A stretch of 64,000 bases of DNA, taken from the NCBI GenBank assembly GCA_958296045.1, contig CATQHT010000003.1, positions 445,246 through 509,245 of the forward strand. Direction: 5' to 3'. Of the stretch, positions 26,686 to 38,486 are shown one piece after another. A model generated the notes under the pieces. The model searched no databases. It was not told where the DNA came from and worked only from the letters and a program-made list of their open reading frames with translations. Numbering within the stretch: position 1 is the stretch's first letter; every line of letters begins with the position of its first letter. The translations under genes were made by a program, and so were the position numbers. This DNA is from Rhodothermales bacterium (GTDB lineage: Bacteria; Bacteroidota; Rhodothermia; Rhodothermales; Bin80).

Positions 26686-29600
26686 GCCCGAAAGTGCTTC
26701 AGCGTAGCGCGAAGCAACTCCTCGTGGTCCCAGGCTTCGTGAAATGTCTCAAAGATGTGGGCGAGTTGCATCTCCGAGAGACCATAGAGATGAGCCACCA
26801 CAGCGTCGAGTTCCTGGATGTGATCGTGCTTTTCATCTGTGTCCATTGGCCCACACGCGACACCAACTCTTCCAGCCCAATCAGCGAAACGGTCGTCTGG
26901 GGATGCAAGCCGCCCCGCTAATGCGATGACACGTCGTCGTAGTTGGCTTTCTTTGGGGGGCCGTGGAACCGGAAAAGGATTTACGATGAAGAAGCTGACA
27001 TGCAGCACAACAAACAGACGTGCGTACCAATCCAGAGGGAGGGAACTCATCACTCCGATAAGGAACGCTTCATCCTCTTCGTCACAGCACGGCCATAGAA
27101 TGTAGGGAGCTGTGTTGGTCAGGAATACCCGTGGTGGCACGAGAGCGGCGATGATCGTGCGGCGGGCCGTTCGGCTTGTGACGTCCCGGAATGCAATTCG
27201 CGGGCGCAGACACGGGAGAGTTTCCGGGTCCTCACGCCAGCCCTTCTCGAACTCCGCGAATGCTGAGCGCCTGTTCGCTCGCATCCGCTTGCCCTGAAGA
27301 TGGCGGAGCATCAGTACGGGGTTCGCCCACGCGTAGTAGGTCCCCCTATCCGGCGTCCACAGGTCGAATGACGCTCCCTTATAGACTGGCCAGAAGCCGT
27401 CAGGACACGCCTGCGACTCGACATCCATCACATGCTTTTCGTTCGTAGCATCCAGCTCCCGCTGCGGCCGCGCCCGCCAACTCACTCCGTCGTTGAAATC
27501 CAGTCGAGGGCTTCTGCGCAGCTGCGCGAACACCTCCACCGACTCGTCGGATGGCAGGAGTGGTAGCGAGGCCGTGTGGTTCCACGCCTCGACCTCGCGG
27601 GCGCGGAATGTCACTGGGGAGCGCCGAACACCGGTGCGAAACCGCTGAAGGTTGGCGTACGGCCCGCTCAACCGTATCTCGGACTCGCAGTTACCCGTCC
27701 CGCGGGTGATAGCGGTCAGACCTATGGTGTACTCTGGATGGACATTCGGAAATACCCACTTTCGGTTGTTTACCAGCATCGTTACGTCCAGCACTTCGGC
27801 GCTCGCCAGCAACTCCTTGCGGAATGCGGTGGATCCCTTGGCTGCCAGCGCCGAGCGGGGCAACACGACGCCGATCCGCCCACCTTCCAGTGACACAAGG
27901 TTCCAGAACCGCCAGACGAACGCCTTATAGAGGTCGGGGTCGCCGGTGCCCATGCCGGGGAACGCGCCCGCAGTCAGGAGGCGGCGAAGCGAGGTCTTAG
28001 ATGCTGTTTCTGCTTTGTGGCGGGCCACGAGGTCCGGCCGCTCCTTTCTATACCGGGCCTTGAGCGCCTCCTGCTCTCGCTGCGGGCGCGACTGCAGCCC
28101 CGGGAAATGCCGCGCCCAGAAGGCATCTTCCTCGACTGTGGCCTCCTCCCAGGGTGGATTGCCGAGGATCACGTCGAACCCGCTGCGTATACTAAGGAAA
28201 ACGTGGGGGAAAGCGAGCGGGAAGTGTAAGATGTCCAGTCCCTTGAATTCCTCGCGCGCCTTGGCAAACAGCTGTGATAGGTAGATGTCGCCCGGATCGT
28301 CCACAGGCGGTGCCACCTGTCCGCCAGTGATTGCTTCGCGGATGCCGCTGTTTGTGCGCGAGGCCGCCAGTAACGTGAAGAGGTCCTGTTCCGAACGAAT
28401 GGCCTGCCGCATCTGGGCGTAGAGTTCCCGTGCCTCTCGGATCTCCGCGTCGTTCGCGTCCGTTAGTTTGCCAAGTTTCTCAACAGGCTCACGGACGGCT
28501 TCTAGACGCTCCCTCGCAATTAGTGAGAAAAGGTTGCCCTCGGCTTGAAACAGTTCGGACGCCTCCTCGAACGATGCGATTCCGACTAGCGAGTTGCCTT
28601 GGATCAGGTTGTGGTCGAGGAGCGAGAGCGGTAGCCCCGGCACGAAGGTATGGATCCACAGTGACAGTCGCGCCAGTTCGACGGCCATCGGATTCACGTC
28701 CACGCCGAAGATGCACCGCCGGGCCACCTGCCTGCGCAGTAGCTGAATGTCCTCGATCAGGTCACCGGACCAGTCCTCCCCAAGCTGCTCCCTAGCAGTT
28801 TGGCGAAGCCGTACGAACTCCTCTCGCACGTCAGGCAGAGGCCGGTCAGCTAGGTAGTTGGTAAGACGACGTTCGATCCGGTCCACCGCTCCGACCAGGA
28901 AATGGCCGGAACCCATCGCGATGTCGGCGACCCGGAATTTGAAGAACCGCCTTCCTGCTTCCCGGTCCGACATTTCGTCGAGTCGCTTCAAGTGCGCGTC
29001 GAGCGCCGGCTCGAGTGCCCGGTCAAGGAGATGTTCGACGGCAAAAGGCGGAGTGTAGTAGGATCCACTGGACTTTCGCGCTCCAGAGCGGTTGTGGAGA
29101 TAAACCTTACCCGCGCGCACCTCAGCCGTGTCGCCGGGTTGGGCCGGGAGGTAGGCCTTAGTCTTGGCGTCCACAGCTAAGTCCGTCTCTGCCAGCGAGA
29201 GCTCGCTCTCTAGCAGACCCTCGTAGATCGTCCCGAATTCCCGGATACCGAGGGACCGGAAGTCGACGGGGCCCTCGTTCTCCTCCGCCGTCCGGTCGAG
29301 GAGTAGTGCGGCCAGCGCCTGCGCGAATTCGCGGTCTGGGAGAGAGAAGGCCGCGATTCGAGCCCCGAGCTCCGAGAGCGAAGCTTCGGAGGCAAATAGC
29401 GTACCATTGTACGCTGGCACGCCCCATTCCGGGTTTCCGAGGCTCACCGCCGTCCAGATCTGCGTGACCTCGGACCAGAAGGAGGGCTGTTCTCCGAACT
29501 CGATGCCTTTGCGTCGGGCTTTGGCGAGACGCTGGGCGATCCGCTTGAGCGAGTGGTCCCGGTAGCTTTGCGAGGCGTTCAAGGGAAGCAGGTCACGATC

Positions 29601-30689
29601 CTCGGCGTATGCCACAAATAGCAGCCGATAGAGAATCCGAAGCGTCACTTGGTAGGTCTGTAGGAGATCGTCCGCAGTCGGATTCTGCGAATTCATCGCT
29701 GCCACGACTGCGCGGGCGAGCCACGGCATAACTTCGCGATAGACCCGCTCCCGCAAACGACCGCCGAGATCCGCAGCGTAGTCCTCGCTCGCTCGGAGGA
29801 TGTCCTCGACGCTCCCGCTCTCCGAAAGCGCTGGTGCGGACAGTAGGAGCCAGAGATATCCCGCGTTATCCCCGGAAAGGAGGTCGAGGTTGATCTCGAC
29901 GTATGTCTCTGACCGTCCTCGGCGACCCGTGCCGACGCCCAGCTTGGCAGGGTAAAGACGGAGGGTGGCGTCCGCAACTGCGACCACCCAGTTCAAGTTC
30001 TCCCGGTCGGCTCGGGCCAATGCATAGGACACTGGAGACACGTTGTCGAATCGCGGGCTGGCGGAGTCGATCTCATCGGGCCAGTCCAATAGGACAGCAA
30101 CCGCCGTCTTGCGGTCTCTAGCAAGGAGCAATATCGCCGGTCCAGGTAGTTCCTCTGTCGCAAATCCGAGCCCCCGGATCAGCGCACGTTCCCGAAGTGT
30201 CCGCACCCTGCGCGCCTTCTGGACCGCGAGCCCCCAGTCTTCCCGCGCTGGGACTCCGCGCTCAAGCTCTTGCATTGCGAAGAGACCACCGTTGCGGAGG
30301 CCGGGGACCGGTGCGCCCAGTTGCGGCAGAAGCCGACGAAGAAGCCGGATTGCCGTGTGTCTTCCATCCGCCCCTAGCGCCTTGCCGCACACAGCCTTGA
30401 CTTGCTCCAAGGGAAGATTCTCTTGCTGGATACGGGGGGTACGGGTGATACGGGTGTGATCCGTGAGGCCGCACACCGCCGCTCGCCGCCCGCCCCAGGG
30501 CGCCACGATCAGGACGGGAGCGGCGCGGCCCCCAGCCCGAGTCTGGAACAGCGCCTTGAGGCCCGCTATCCGGGGTGGCTCATCCATCGCAACCACGATG
30601 ATTTCGAGGGCAAGTGAGCCATTCCCGAGATAAAGCTTAGCGCGGCGCTCTCCGATGGAGATGTCCCGGGGTTCAAGGTGGTCGAACAT
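26667..30689 (-). CDS. Eco57I/type IIG-like N6-adenine DNA methyltransferase, large
   Basis: The protein has 1340 residues from the ATG at 30689; the frame extends to an ATG at 30761. A helical N-terminal region (about 1-510) of unknown role precedes SGSYYTPPFAVEHLLDRAL. AdoMet motif I is VADIAMGSGHFLVGA (about 589), and the catalytic motif IV is VILGNPPWEEAT (about 843). A C-terminal target-recognition-like region (about 1080-1330) contains FWPVYKGASFDLWTP and PRIAFRDVTSRTA, typical of Eco57I-type enzymes. No PD-(D/E)XK nuclease motif is obvious, so cleavage may depend on the adjacent PLD-helicase. It probably modifies host DNA for self-recognition. Confidence 0.87.
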   Translation of the reverse strand: MFDHLEPRDISIGERRAKLYLGNGSLALEIIVVAMDEPPRIAGLKALFQTRAGGRAAPVLIVAPWGGRRAAVCGLTDHTRITRTPRIQQENLPLEQVKAVCGKALGADGRHTAIRLLRRLLPQLGAPVPGLRNGGLFAMQELERGVPAREDWGLAVQKARRVRTLRERALIRGLGFATEELPGPAILLLARDRKTAVAVLLDWPDEIDSASPRFDNVSPVSYALARADRENLNWVVAVADATLRLYPAKLGVGTGRRGRSETYVEINLDLLSGDNAGYLWLLLSAPALSESGSVEDILRASEDYAADLGGRLRERVYREVMPWLARAVVAAMNSQNPTADDLLQTYQVTLRILYRLLFVAYAEDRDLLPLNASQSYRDHSLKRIAQRLAKARRKGIEFGEQPSFWSEVTQIWTAVSLGNPEWGVPAYNGTLFASEASLSELGARIAAFSLPDREFAQALAALLLDRTAEENEGPVDFRSLGIREFGTIYEGLLESELSLAETDLAVDAKTKAYLPAQPGDTAEVRAGKVYLHNRSGARKSSGSYYTPPFAVEHLLDRALEPALDAHLKRLDEMSDREAGRRFFKFRVADIAMGSGHFLVGAVDRIERRLTNYLADRPLPDVREEFVRLRQTAREQLGEDWSGDLIEDIQLLRRQVARRCIFGVDVNPMAVELARLSLWIHTFVPGLPLSLLDHNLIQGNSLVGIASFEEASELFQAEGNLFSLIARERLEAVREPVEKLGKLTDANDAEIREARELYAQMRQAIRSEQDLFTLLAASRTNSGIREAITGGQVAPPVDDPGDIYLSQLFAKAREEFKGLDILHFPLAFPHVFLSIRSGFDVILGNPPWEEATVEEDAFWARHFPGLQSRPQREQEALKARYRKERPDLVARHKAETASKTSLRRLLTAGAFPGMGTGDPDLYKAFVWRFWNLVSLEGGRIGVVLPRSALAAKGSTAFRKELLASAEVLDVTMLVNNRKWVFPNVHPEYTIGLTAITRGTGNCESEIRLSGPYANLQRFRTGVRRSPVTFRAREVEAWNHTASLPLLPSDESVEVFAQLRRSPRLDFNDGVSWRARPQRELDATNEKHVMDVESQACPDGFWPVYKGASFDLWTPDRGTYYAWANPVLMLRHLQGKRMRANRRSAFAEFEKGWREDPETLPCLRPRIAFRDVTSRTARRTIIAALVPPRVFLTNTAPYILWPCCDEEDEAFLIGVMSSLPLDWYARLFVVLHVSFFIVNPFPVPRPPKESQLRRRVIALAGRLASPDDRFADWAGRVGVACGPMDTDEKHDHIQELDAVVAHLYGLSEMQLAHIFETFHEAWDHEELLRATLKHFRAWQGSL

Positions 30690-30941
30690 CAGAGAATTGC
30701 GGTTTCGTCTATGGTTGACGGATGCGTATACGTCACCTACTTGTTCGAGATGGTCGAGCATGAGAGAGTTGCAGCTCTAGGAGTCTGCACCGCAGAAAAA
30801 CTACAGTTCGAGCATTTCCGTTGCTGACCAGCATGGCACGGAAATGGTACCGGAATGGTACGGGTATAGCAACGAACGGGTCTATTTTCGTCAAACCTTC
30901 TGTTGTTTGTAGTAGAATATAGCTACCATATCCTATATTAA
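30690..30941. other. Leader of the methylase gene, duplicated start region
   Basis: Two related segments about 72 bp apart carry ATG-CTCGACCATCTCGAA and ATG-TTCGACCACCTTGAA on the minus strand. The upstream copy at about 30761 thus mimics the start at 30689. No other gene is seen before the IS1182-type transposase. Confidence 0.5.
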
Positions 30942-32609
30942 TCATGTAAGTAATAGATTCATCGAATCTAAACGCTTCAGATCGAGGCAAAAGCAGACCA
31001 AGTTCCATTCGCCGCTGACCTTCGTCTGGCCACGGACACTGAATCGGCGAAAGCCGAGAACGTCCTTGATCCACCCGTTGGCGGCCTCCGAGAGCCACTT
31101 GCGCTGCGCGTAAATCGCCCGCCGTTAGGGGTGGCCAGCTTCGCCTGCATCTGGGCCGTCAGCGGACGAGTCTCTGGGTTAAAGGACATGGCTTTGCGTC
31201 CCTCACGCCCCAATGATTCGTATCCGTCCACACCGCGCGACGCTAAACCAGCAAGATTGGCCTCGCTGCAATAGCCCGCGTCTACCAACACCTTATCGGG
31301 CTGCTGACCATAGGTCTCCTTTACCGCTGGCACCATCGGCAACAATTTGTTCTGATCCGCGGCTTGGTTTGTCACGCATGTCTCCACGTTTTGCTGATGC
31401 TCAGACTCCACACCCGTCTGTGCGTTGTACGCTTGTTGGAAGCCATGTTGGCTCGTCTTCATGATGCGGCTCTCGGGGTCGGTGAAGTTGCATTGTGCCT
31501 TGTCTTTCGGCACCCCGAAGGGACGCTTATAAGCCAGGCCACCCCGTGGATTGCGCTTCTGGCCGGGCTTGCGCCCAGTCGCCGCGTCCGCTGCACGCTG
31601 CCTAGCTTCCAACGCCGCCTTTCCCTCCCCCAATGATCTTGAGCTTTTTCTGGCGCCGGGCTATCTCCGCGTCTATGCTGCTGCCTTCTGGAACATCCAC
31701 CGCCGATGGCAGAGCAGACTTCGGATCCTTCGGACGGTCCTCATCCCCAGCGGCAGCCAAACCATCACCGCGGACACCCGCTGCCTCCAGGGCCGGATCT
31801 GATGTGTGATCGGCAACATTTGGGAGTTCTTTGCCCGAGAGGGTCCCCGACGTGTTAGCTGTGGCCGCGTCAGCTTCAGTTGTAGCGGCAGAACGGCCCA
31901 CCGGACGCTCGGCTGGTGCACTGGATCGCAAATCCGACGGACTAGACGCATCCGCAGAATGACTGCCCGACTGCTTCTGGGCAGACTCCATCGCCTTGGC
32001 CTTAGCAGACTTGTGCTCGCGCTGGAGCGCCTCAAGCTGCTGTTCCGCTTCATCCCAAGCCTTCTGTCGACCGCTTTGAGTAGCCACGGCCAGCGGCAAT
32101 GCAACGTCGCTACCCTCCTTCCCGAAGCGCGCATCCTCCTCTGCATCGGTACGCTTCGAATGCGCCAGTAATTCATCTATCTCCCCCTGAAGGCGCGCCG
32201 ACTCCTTAACCATGCGATCGTAACTCATCGCCCTGCGCTTACTCGCATTCGCTTCCACCTTCGTGCCATCTATCGACACCTTGCCCAGCTTTGTCAACCC
32301 CGCCGCACGACCCACCATCACAAGCTCAACGAACAACTTCCGACAATCCTGCAGGTGGTGCTGACGAAACGCACAGATCGTCTGGTGATTCGGACGATAG
32401 CCCGCTGCCAATACCCGAAACGCTACATCGGTCTCCAGACGGGCAGCAATCTTGCGGGACGAAAATACCCCGACCATATAAGCATAAATCAGCACCTTCA
32501 ACATCATCGCCGGATGGCACGGCCGATTACGGCGACCATCACCGTCGTGGGGAGTGTAAAACGTACTCAAGTCCAGCCGATCCACGAAATCCGATACATA
32601 GTATACCAA
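30942..32609 (-). pseudogene. IS1182-type DDE transposase, frameshifted
   Basis: The N-terminal two-thirds lie in 31602-32609 (MVYYVSDFVDRLDLSTFY, CHPAMMLKVLIYAYMVG, GKVSIDGTKVEANASKRR with the first DDE aspartate). The frame breaks at a run of five G on the coding strand (about 31625), continuing one frame over as EGKAALEARQRAADAATGRK through KVLVDAGYCSEANL. A second break near 31128 shifts it to IYAQRKWLSEAANGWIKDVL and GFRRFSVRGQTKVSGEWNLV, ending at 30942. The order and motifs are those of IS1182-family transposases. A low-complexity Ser/Asp/Ala insert sits at about residues 215-300. Two frameshifts make activity unlikely, although the first could be a programmed slip. Terminal repeats were not found. 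Confidence 0.8.
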
Positions 32610-33059
32610 GTGATCCTCCAGAAGCTACTCCCGGATCGATCCAGGAACCATGCGCGGAACATTCGGCAGGTAATCGCGAAACGTCGTTCCAATCGGTAAT
32701 GCAGCGATAGCGAGCAGTAGCGTACATCTCCAAAATACGAAATTAATGGAACAAACGGACATCACAGCGCTAAGGTCGCCGATATAGGCGCAAGCCGCCT
32801 ACCGTCACCCCTGAGCGTTTCTGCGGCGATGACTCCTAGGGTACCCTTGAGTTAATGAAGGAGTCTAAGCATGCGCACACCCACGGTGACGACCTTAAGC
32901 GCACGACTTGGTACGGAAACGTAGAATGAGCGCACGCGCTCACCGGAAGAACAACCAATACCCTCAACAGGGCGAATCGGCGATACTTTTACTCCCGTAC
33001 AGCCAGCAGATACCAGCGGCCATACCCTCAAAATACGCGACGCCGCTAGCGGATTGATG
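32610..33059. other. Intergenic, 450 bp, no gene recognised
   Basis: A tiny frame at about 32871 (ATG after TGAAGGAGTC) encodes 17 residues with a good RBS but no known family. Nothing else can be supported. Confidence 0.35.
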
Positions 33060-33132
33060 AGCGGGAAACGAGACTCGAACTCGCGGCCTTCTGCATGGCA
33101 AGCAGATGCTCTACCAACTGAGCTATTCCCGC
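33060..33132 (-). tRNA. tRNA-Gly (anticodon GCC)
   Basis: The cloverleaf is complete: acceptor GCGGGAA/TTCCCGC, D arm GCTCAGTTGGTAGAGC, anticodon stem TCTGC/GCAGA with loop TTGCCAT (anticodon GCC), T arm GCGAG-TTCGAGT-CTCGT, discriminator T. It lies 53 bp downstream of asd on the same strand. Confidence 0.97.
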
Positions 33133-33185
33133 AGTGTCCTATTCAACTGCGCCACCTGGAAAAAGATCTCCCCAACGCCGCGATC

Positions 33186-34292
33186 CTACCCCACACTGAA
33201 CATCTCTTTTATCGTCTTGCACAGGTATCCCTGACGTACCAGTAGCTCCGCATTTAGCACCGCACCGCCCGCCGCACCGCGCACCGTGTTGTGGACCAGC
33301 ACAACAAACTTGACGTCGAGAACCTCGCACGGTCGGATGCGGCCCACCCCTACGCTCATACCACCATCCATAGTGACATGACGCCTGGGTTGCGGAAACC
33401 GTTCGTCGTCAAATACGCGCAGCAGCTTCAACGGCTCACTCGGCAACGCGTACGTAGCAATGGGGCTGCTGAACTCCTCGAGCGCCAAGCGCACCTCGCC
33501 CGCACTCGCCTCGCGCTGCAACTTCACCGACACGCACGCAAGGTGTCCCTCCAGCACGGGCACACGAGTGCACTGCGCACTGATCTTCACCGAAGCATGC
33601 TCTATCCGATGCCCTACCACCTGCCCCAGAATCTTCAATGGCTCTGAACTCACCTTCTCCTCTTCGCCACTAATAAACGGCACCACGTTGGCCAAGGCAT
33701 CCAGAGACGACACACCAGGATACCCAGCGCCCGTCAATGCCTGCATCGTGGTCACATACAATGCCTCGATCCCGAAAGCATCATGCAGCGGCCGCAAGGC
33801 ACAGGTCAAACCCACCGTGGAACAGTTAGGGTTGGTCACAATAAAGCCGCCGTTGCTCCACATCTGATTCTCTATAAGCACCGTGTGATCTGGATTGATC
33901 TCCGGGATCAGAAGCGGCACATCCGCATGCATCCGGTAGTTGTGGGCATTAGAAATTACCGGATACCCAGCCTCAGCAAAGGCACGCTCCGCAGGCCCCG
34001 CTGCTTGGGCAGACAAACCCGAGAACACAAAGTCGCAGTCGAGGTTCGGCTCCAGCGGCGATACTGCCATCTGCGCCACCGCTGGCGGTATGCATGTGCT
34101 CCCGATCCAACGGGCCGCCTGACTATACGGACGACCAGCCGACCGAGCGCTCGCCGCCAACGCGGTGATTTCGAACCACGGATGCTGTGCAAGGATCTCC
34201 ACAAACTTCTGGCCTACCGCACCCGTCGCCCCCAGAATGCCTACTCTGAACTGCGGCTCGCGAGACTGCCGTACGCATGGACTGTTTCTCAT
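33186..34292 (-). CDS. asd: Aspartate-semialdehyde dehydrogenase
   Basis: The 368-residue enzyme reduces aspartyl phosphate to aspartate semialdehyde, the branch point for lysine, threonine and methionine. NADPH-binding GILGATGAVGQKFVEIL is at the N-terminus; the catalytic cysteine is in IVTNPNCSTVGL (about residue 157), and the substrate-binding HASVKISAQCTRVPVLEGH lies in the second half. The length and NCST context fit the archaeal/fungal-type subfamily rather than the E. coli type. Its ATG overlaps the metX stop by one base, so it is translationally coupled and presumably under the SAM riboswitch upstream of metY. Confidence 0.94.
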   Translation of the reverse strand: MRNSPCVRQSREPQFRVGILGATGAVGQKFVEILAQHPWFEITALAASARSAGRPYSQAARWIGSTCIPPAVAQMAVSPLEPNLDCDFVFSGLSAQAAGPAERAFAEAGYPVISNAHNYRMHADVPLLIPEINPDHTVLIENQMWSNGGFIVTNPNCSTVGLTCALRPLHDAFGIEALYVTTMQALTGAGYPGVSSLDALANVVPFISGEEEKVSSEPLKILGQVVGHRIEHASVKISAQCTRVPVLEGHLACVSVKLQREASAGEVRLALEEFSSPIATYALPSEPLKLLRVFDDERFPQPRRHVTMDGGMSVGVGRIRPCEVLDVKFVVLVHNTVRGAAGGAVLNAELLVRQGYLCKTIKEMFSVG

Positions 34293-35359
34293 CAGACTAA
34301 TATTGCTTTACCTGCTGCAAATACCTGCGGATCAATGACTTCCTCTCGCCATGCACGTACGAGAAGACCCAGCGCCTCCTGCTCAATAAGAAAGGTGTCG
34401 TGCCCGTGATCGTGCTCCATCACAGCTAGGCGGGCACGCGGCATAAGGCGAGCCAACTCCTGCTGCTCCTGAAGCGGATACAAGGCATCGGAACGAATCC
34501 CAACCACCAGCGCCGGCTGCGTAATCGTCCGCAATACCTCCTCATAGGCGCCGCGGCCACGAGACACATCATGCGTGTCCATCAGCCGCGTCAGATACAC
34601 ATAGCAGTTGGCATCAAAACGGTCTACGAGCTTCGTGCCATGGTGATGCAGATAGCTCTGCGCCGCAAACGGCACCGCGGGCCCCACAGGACTTGCTGAG
34701 CGACCAAATCGTTCAACAAACGAGGTAAAAGACCGATACGAGATCATTGCGATCATGCGCGCCACCGCCAAGCCCTCCGACGGCGGACAATCAGCCTTGT
34801 ACCTCCCCTCGTTCCAGCGGGCATCCGCGAAGATGGCCTGGCGCTGTGCCTCGCTAAATGCGATGCACCAAGCGGAATGGCGCCCACCTACGCCTATAGG
34901 CACCAAGCCACGCACATAATCGCCGTAAAACGCCCATTCCAACGCCTGCATGCCCCCCATCGAGCCGCCGATCGTAAAGGCTATACGGCGGACACCCAGC
35001 CGATCCAGAAGCCACCGCTGCATCCGCACCGTGTCGCGCACCGAAGCCTGCGGAAGCGATGGTCCGTACGGGTCACCCGTTGCTGGATCTTCCAAAAGAG
35101 GCGACGATGACCCGTAGGGCGACCCCACCACATTGGCGCAGACGACGAAATACCTGTCGGTGTCGAGCGCCTTGCCAGACCCCACGATGCCCGCCCACCA
35201 GTCTGCCGCGTCCGGCGTGCTGGTCAGCGAATGCCCAACCACGATCACATTGTCAGCCGCTACGTTCAGCGCACCCCAGGTCCGGTACGCCACCCGTACA
35301 CTCCGCAGCACCTGGCCGCTCTCCAGCGTGAAGGAACCAATGGTTGCTGTGCTTGCCAT
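34292..35359 (-). CDS. metX: Homoserine O-acetyltransferase
   Basis: The 355-residue alpha/beta-hydrolase-fold enzyme activates homoserine by acylation. VIVVGHSLTSTPDAADWW and the nucleophile elbow FTIGGSMGGMQALEW (Ser near residue 134) are MetX hallmarks, with the late DHGHDTFLIEQ supplying the catalytic histidine and VGIRSDALYPLQEQ the aspartate. Acetyl- versus succinyl-donor use cannot be assigned here. It lies 14 bp after metY and overlaps asd. Confidence 0.95.
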   Translation of the reverse strand: MASTATIGSFTLESGQVLRSVRVAYRTWGALNVAADNVIVVGHSLTSTPDAADWWAGIVGSGKALDTDRYFVVCANVVGSPYGSSSPLLEDPATGDPYGPSLPQASVRDTVRMQRWLLDRLGVRRIAFTIGGSMGGMQALEWAFYGDYVRGLVPIGVGGRHSAWCIAFSEAQRQAIFADARWNEGRYKADCPPSEGLAVARMIAMISYRSFTSFVERFGRSASPVGPAVPFAAQSYLHHHGTKLVDRFDANCYVYLTRLMDTHDVSRGRGAYEEVLRTITQPALVVGIRSDALYPLQEQQELARLMPRARLAVMEHDHGHDTFLIEQEALGLLVRAWREEVIDPQVFAAGKAILV

Positions 35360-35373
35360 GGCCGCTGCGCATC

Positions 35374-37015
<1,642 letters not shown>

Positions 37016-37980
37016 AAACACGTTACGTTGTCAACTGCACTTTATACATGAGACAAGACCGAAGGATGCAGTGCTCACGGCACTTATTGCAACGTTCACA
37101 TTGCGGCAGGCAAGTCTCCGAGACCCCTCGTGGGCAGCGCTATGAATCCGCTGAGGCTGGCGTCCACGTCGCGCGCCGCCTCTCGGCCCTCGGCGATGGC
37201 CCACACCACCAAAGACTGTCCGCGCCGCGCGTCGCCCGCTGCAAGGACGCCCGGCACTCTGGTCCCGTATTGCTCTGTGGTAGCTCTGGTGCCGCGCGCA
37301 TCCAGCCGCAGCGACATGTCAGTGGCGAAACTATCCGCTTAGGGCCCAATGTATCCGATCGCCAAGAGCACCAAGGTGGCAGGCCACCTCTTTTCTGTTC
37401 CTCGCTCCGGGCTGAACCGCCCTCCTGCGCGGCGCACCCACACCGTACGCAATGCCATCACACGCCCCGCATGCCCCTCAAAAGCAGTGGTTATGATGCT
37501 CCAACGGCGTGCAGCATCTTCCTCATACGAAGTGCTGGTGCAAAAGACCATGGGATAGACCGGCCATGGCTGATGCGGGGGCGGCTTGGCCGAGGGCACC
37601 GGCAACAACTCAAACTGCGTCACCGACCGCGCCCCCTGCCTATTTGCCGTCCCCACGCAGTCGCTACCGGTGTCTCCACCACCGATAACGTAAGCGTCCC
37701 GTAGACAGCATCAAATGCAGGCCATATGGCATTCTTATGTTTTGATGGGGTTCTACGTGGTTATGCCGTAGCGTCTGCTCCAGGCAGGTTGGGAGCATCC
37801 TCAGTCGTGACCTGACGGCTTGGATTTGCGATACCGAGCAGGTCTCTATACGATTGCTCGAGGCATGTAGTGGTCGTCACCGGCCAGGAATAAGTGTCTC
37901 GTAGTGTACATATTACGTTGAGGGGCTTGAGCTGCCGATATTGTTACATCGGTCAGTGAGCAGCTTAACTGGGGGATGCA

Positions 37981-38294
37981 ATGGCATCGTTACGTCGTAG
38001 TTCGGAGGACATGTTTCCACTGGTGGCGCGTTTTTTGGTGGTGCGCAGAGTCTGAAGGCGTTGTGCCTTGGGCACGGCTTGTCGGAGCGTGGTTTTTACT
38101 ACTGGCGCAAGAAGTACGCGGCATCTGTGTCTCGGGCTTCGGGCGCCTTGGTGGAGGTATCGTCACTGGAGGTACATGAGCCGGCGTTGATAAAGGTCGA
38201 GTTTCCAGGCGGCGCGCGTCTGCGCGTGTACACGCCGGTATCGGCGGACTTTCTCGGATCTGCGTTACAGCGTGAGCGGAGCCAGTCATGTTAG
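37981..38294 (+). pseudogene. IS66 orfA (TnpA), frameshifted
   Basis: An N-terminal piece from ATG 37981 reads SLRRSSEDMFPLVARFL and then stops. One frame over, from about 38040, the sequence continues as CLGHGLSERGFYYWRKKYAA and FPGGARLRVY, ending at 38294. The helix-turn-helix-like GLSERGFYYWRKKY is the family hallmark. A single-base shift near 38035 (TTTTTTGG run) breaks the frame. Whether it is decay or programmed frameshifting cannot be told. Confidence 0.7.
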
Positions 38295-38486
38295 CATTGG
38301 GGCCGTCGCACGTGTTTCATTTTTACCGGGAGCCTACGGACATGCGCAAGGGCTTTGACGGGTTGTGCGGTCTGGTGCGATCGGGCATGAAGCGTGCTCC
38401 TTTCTCGAGCGAAGTGTTCGTTTTCATCAACCGCCGTCGGACATATATCACATTTCTGGTTTGGGACCGCAGCGGCTGGGTTTTGT

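Noticed and set aside
23377-32609. Complete DISARM or BREX locus
   Set aside because: There is no drmA, drmB, drmC, pglZ or brx gene; only a helicase/methylase pair is present.
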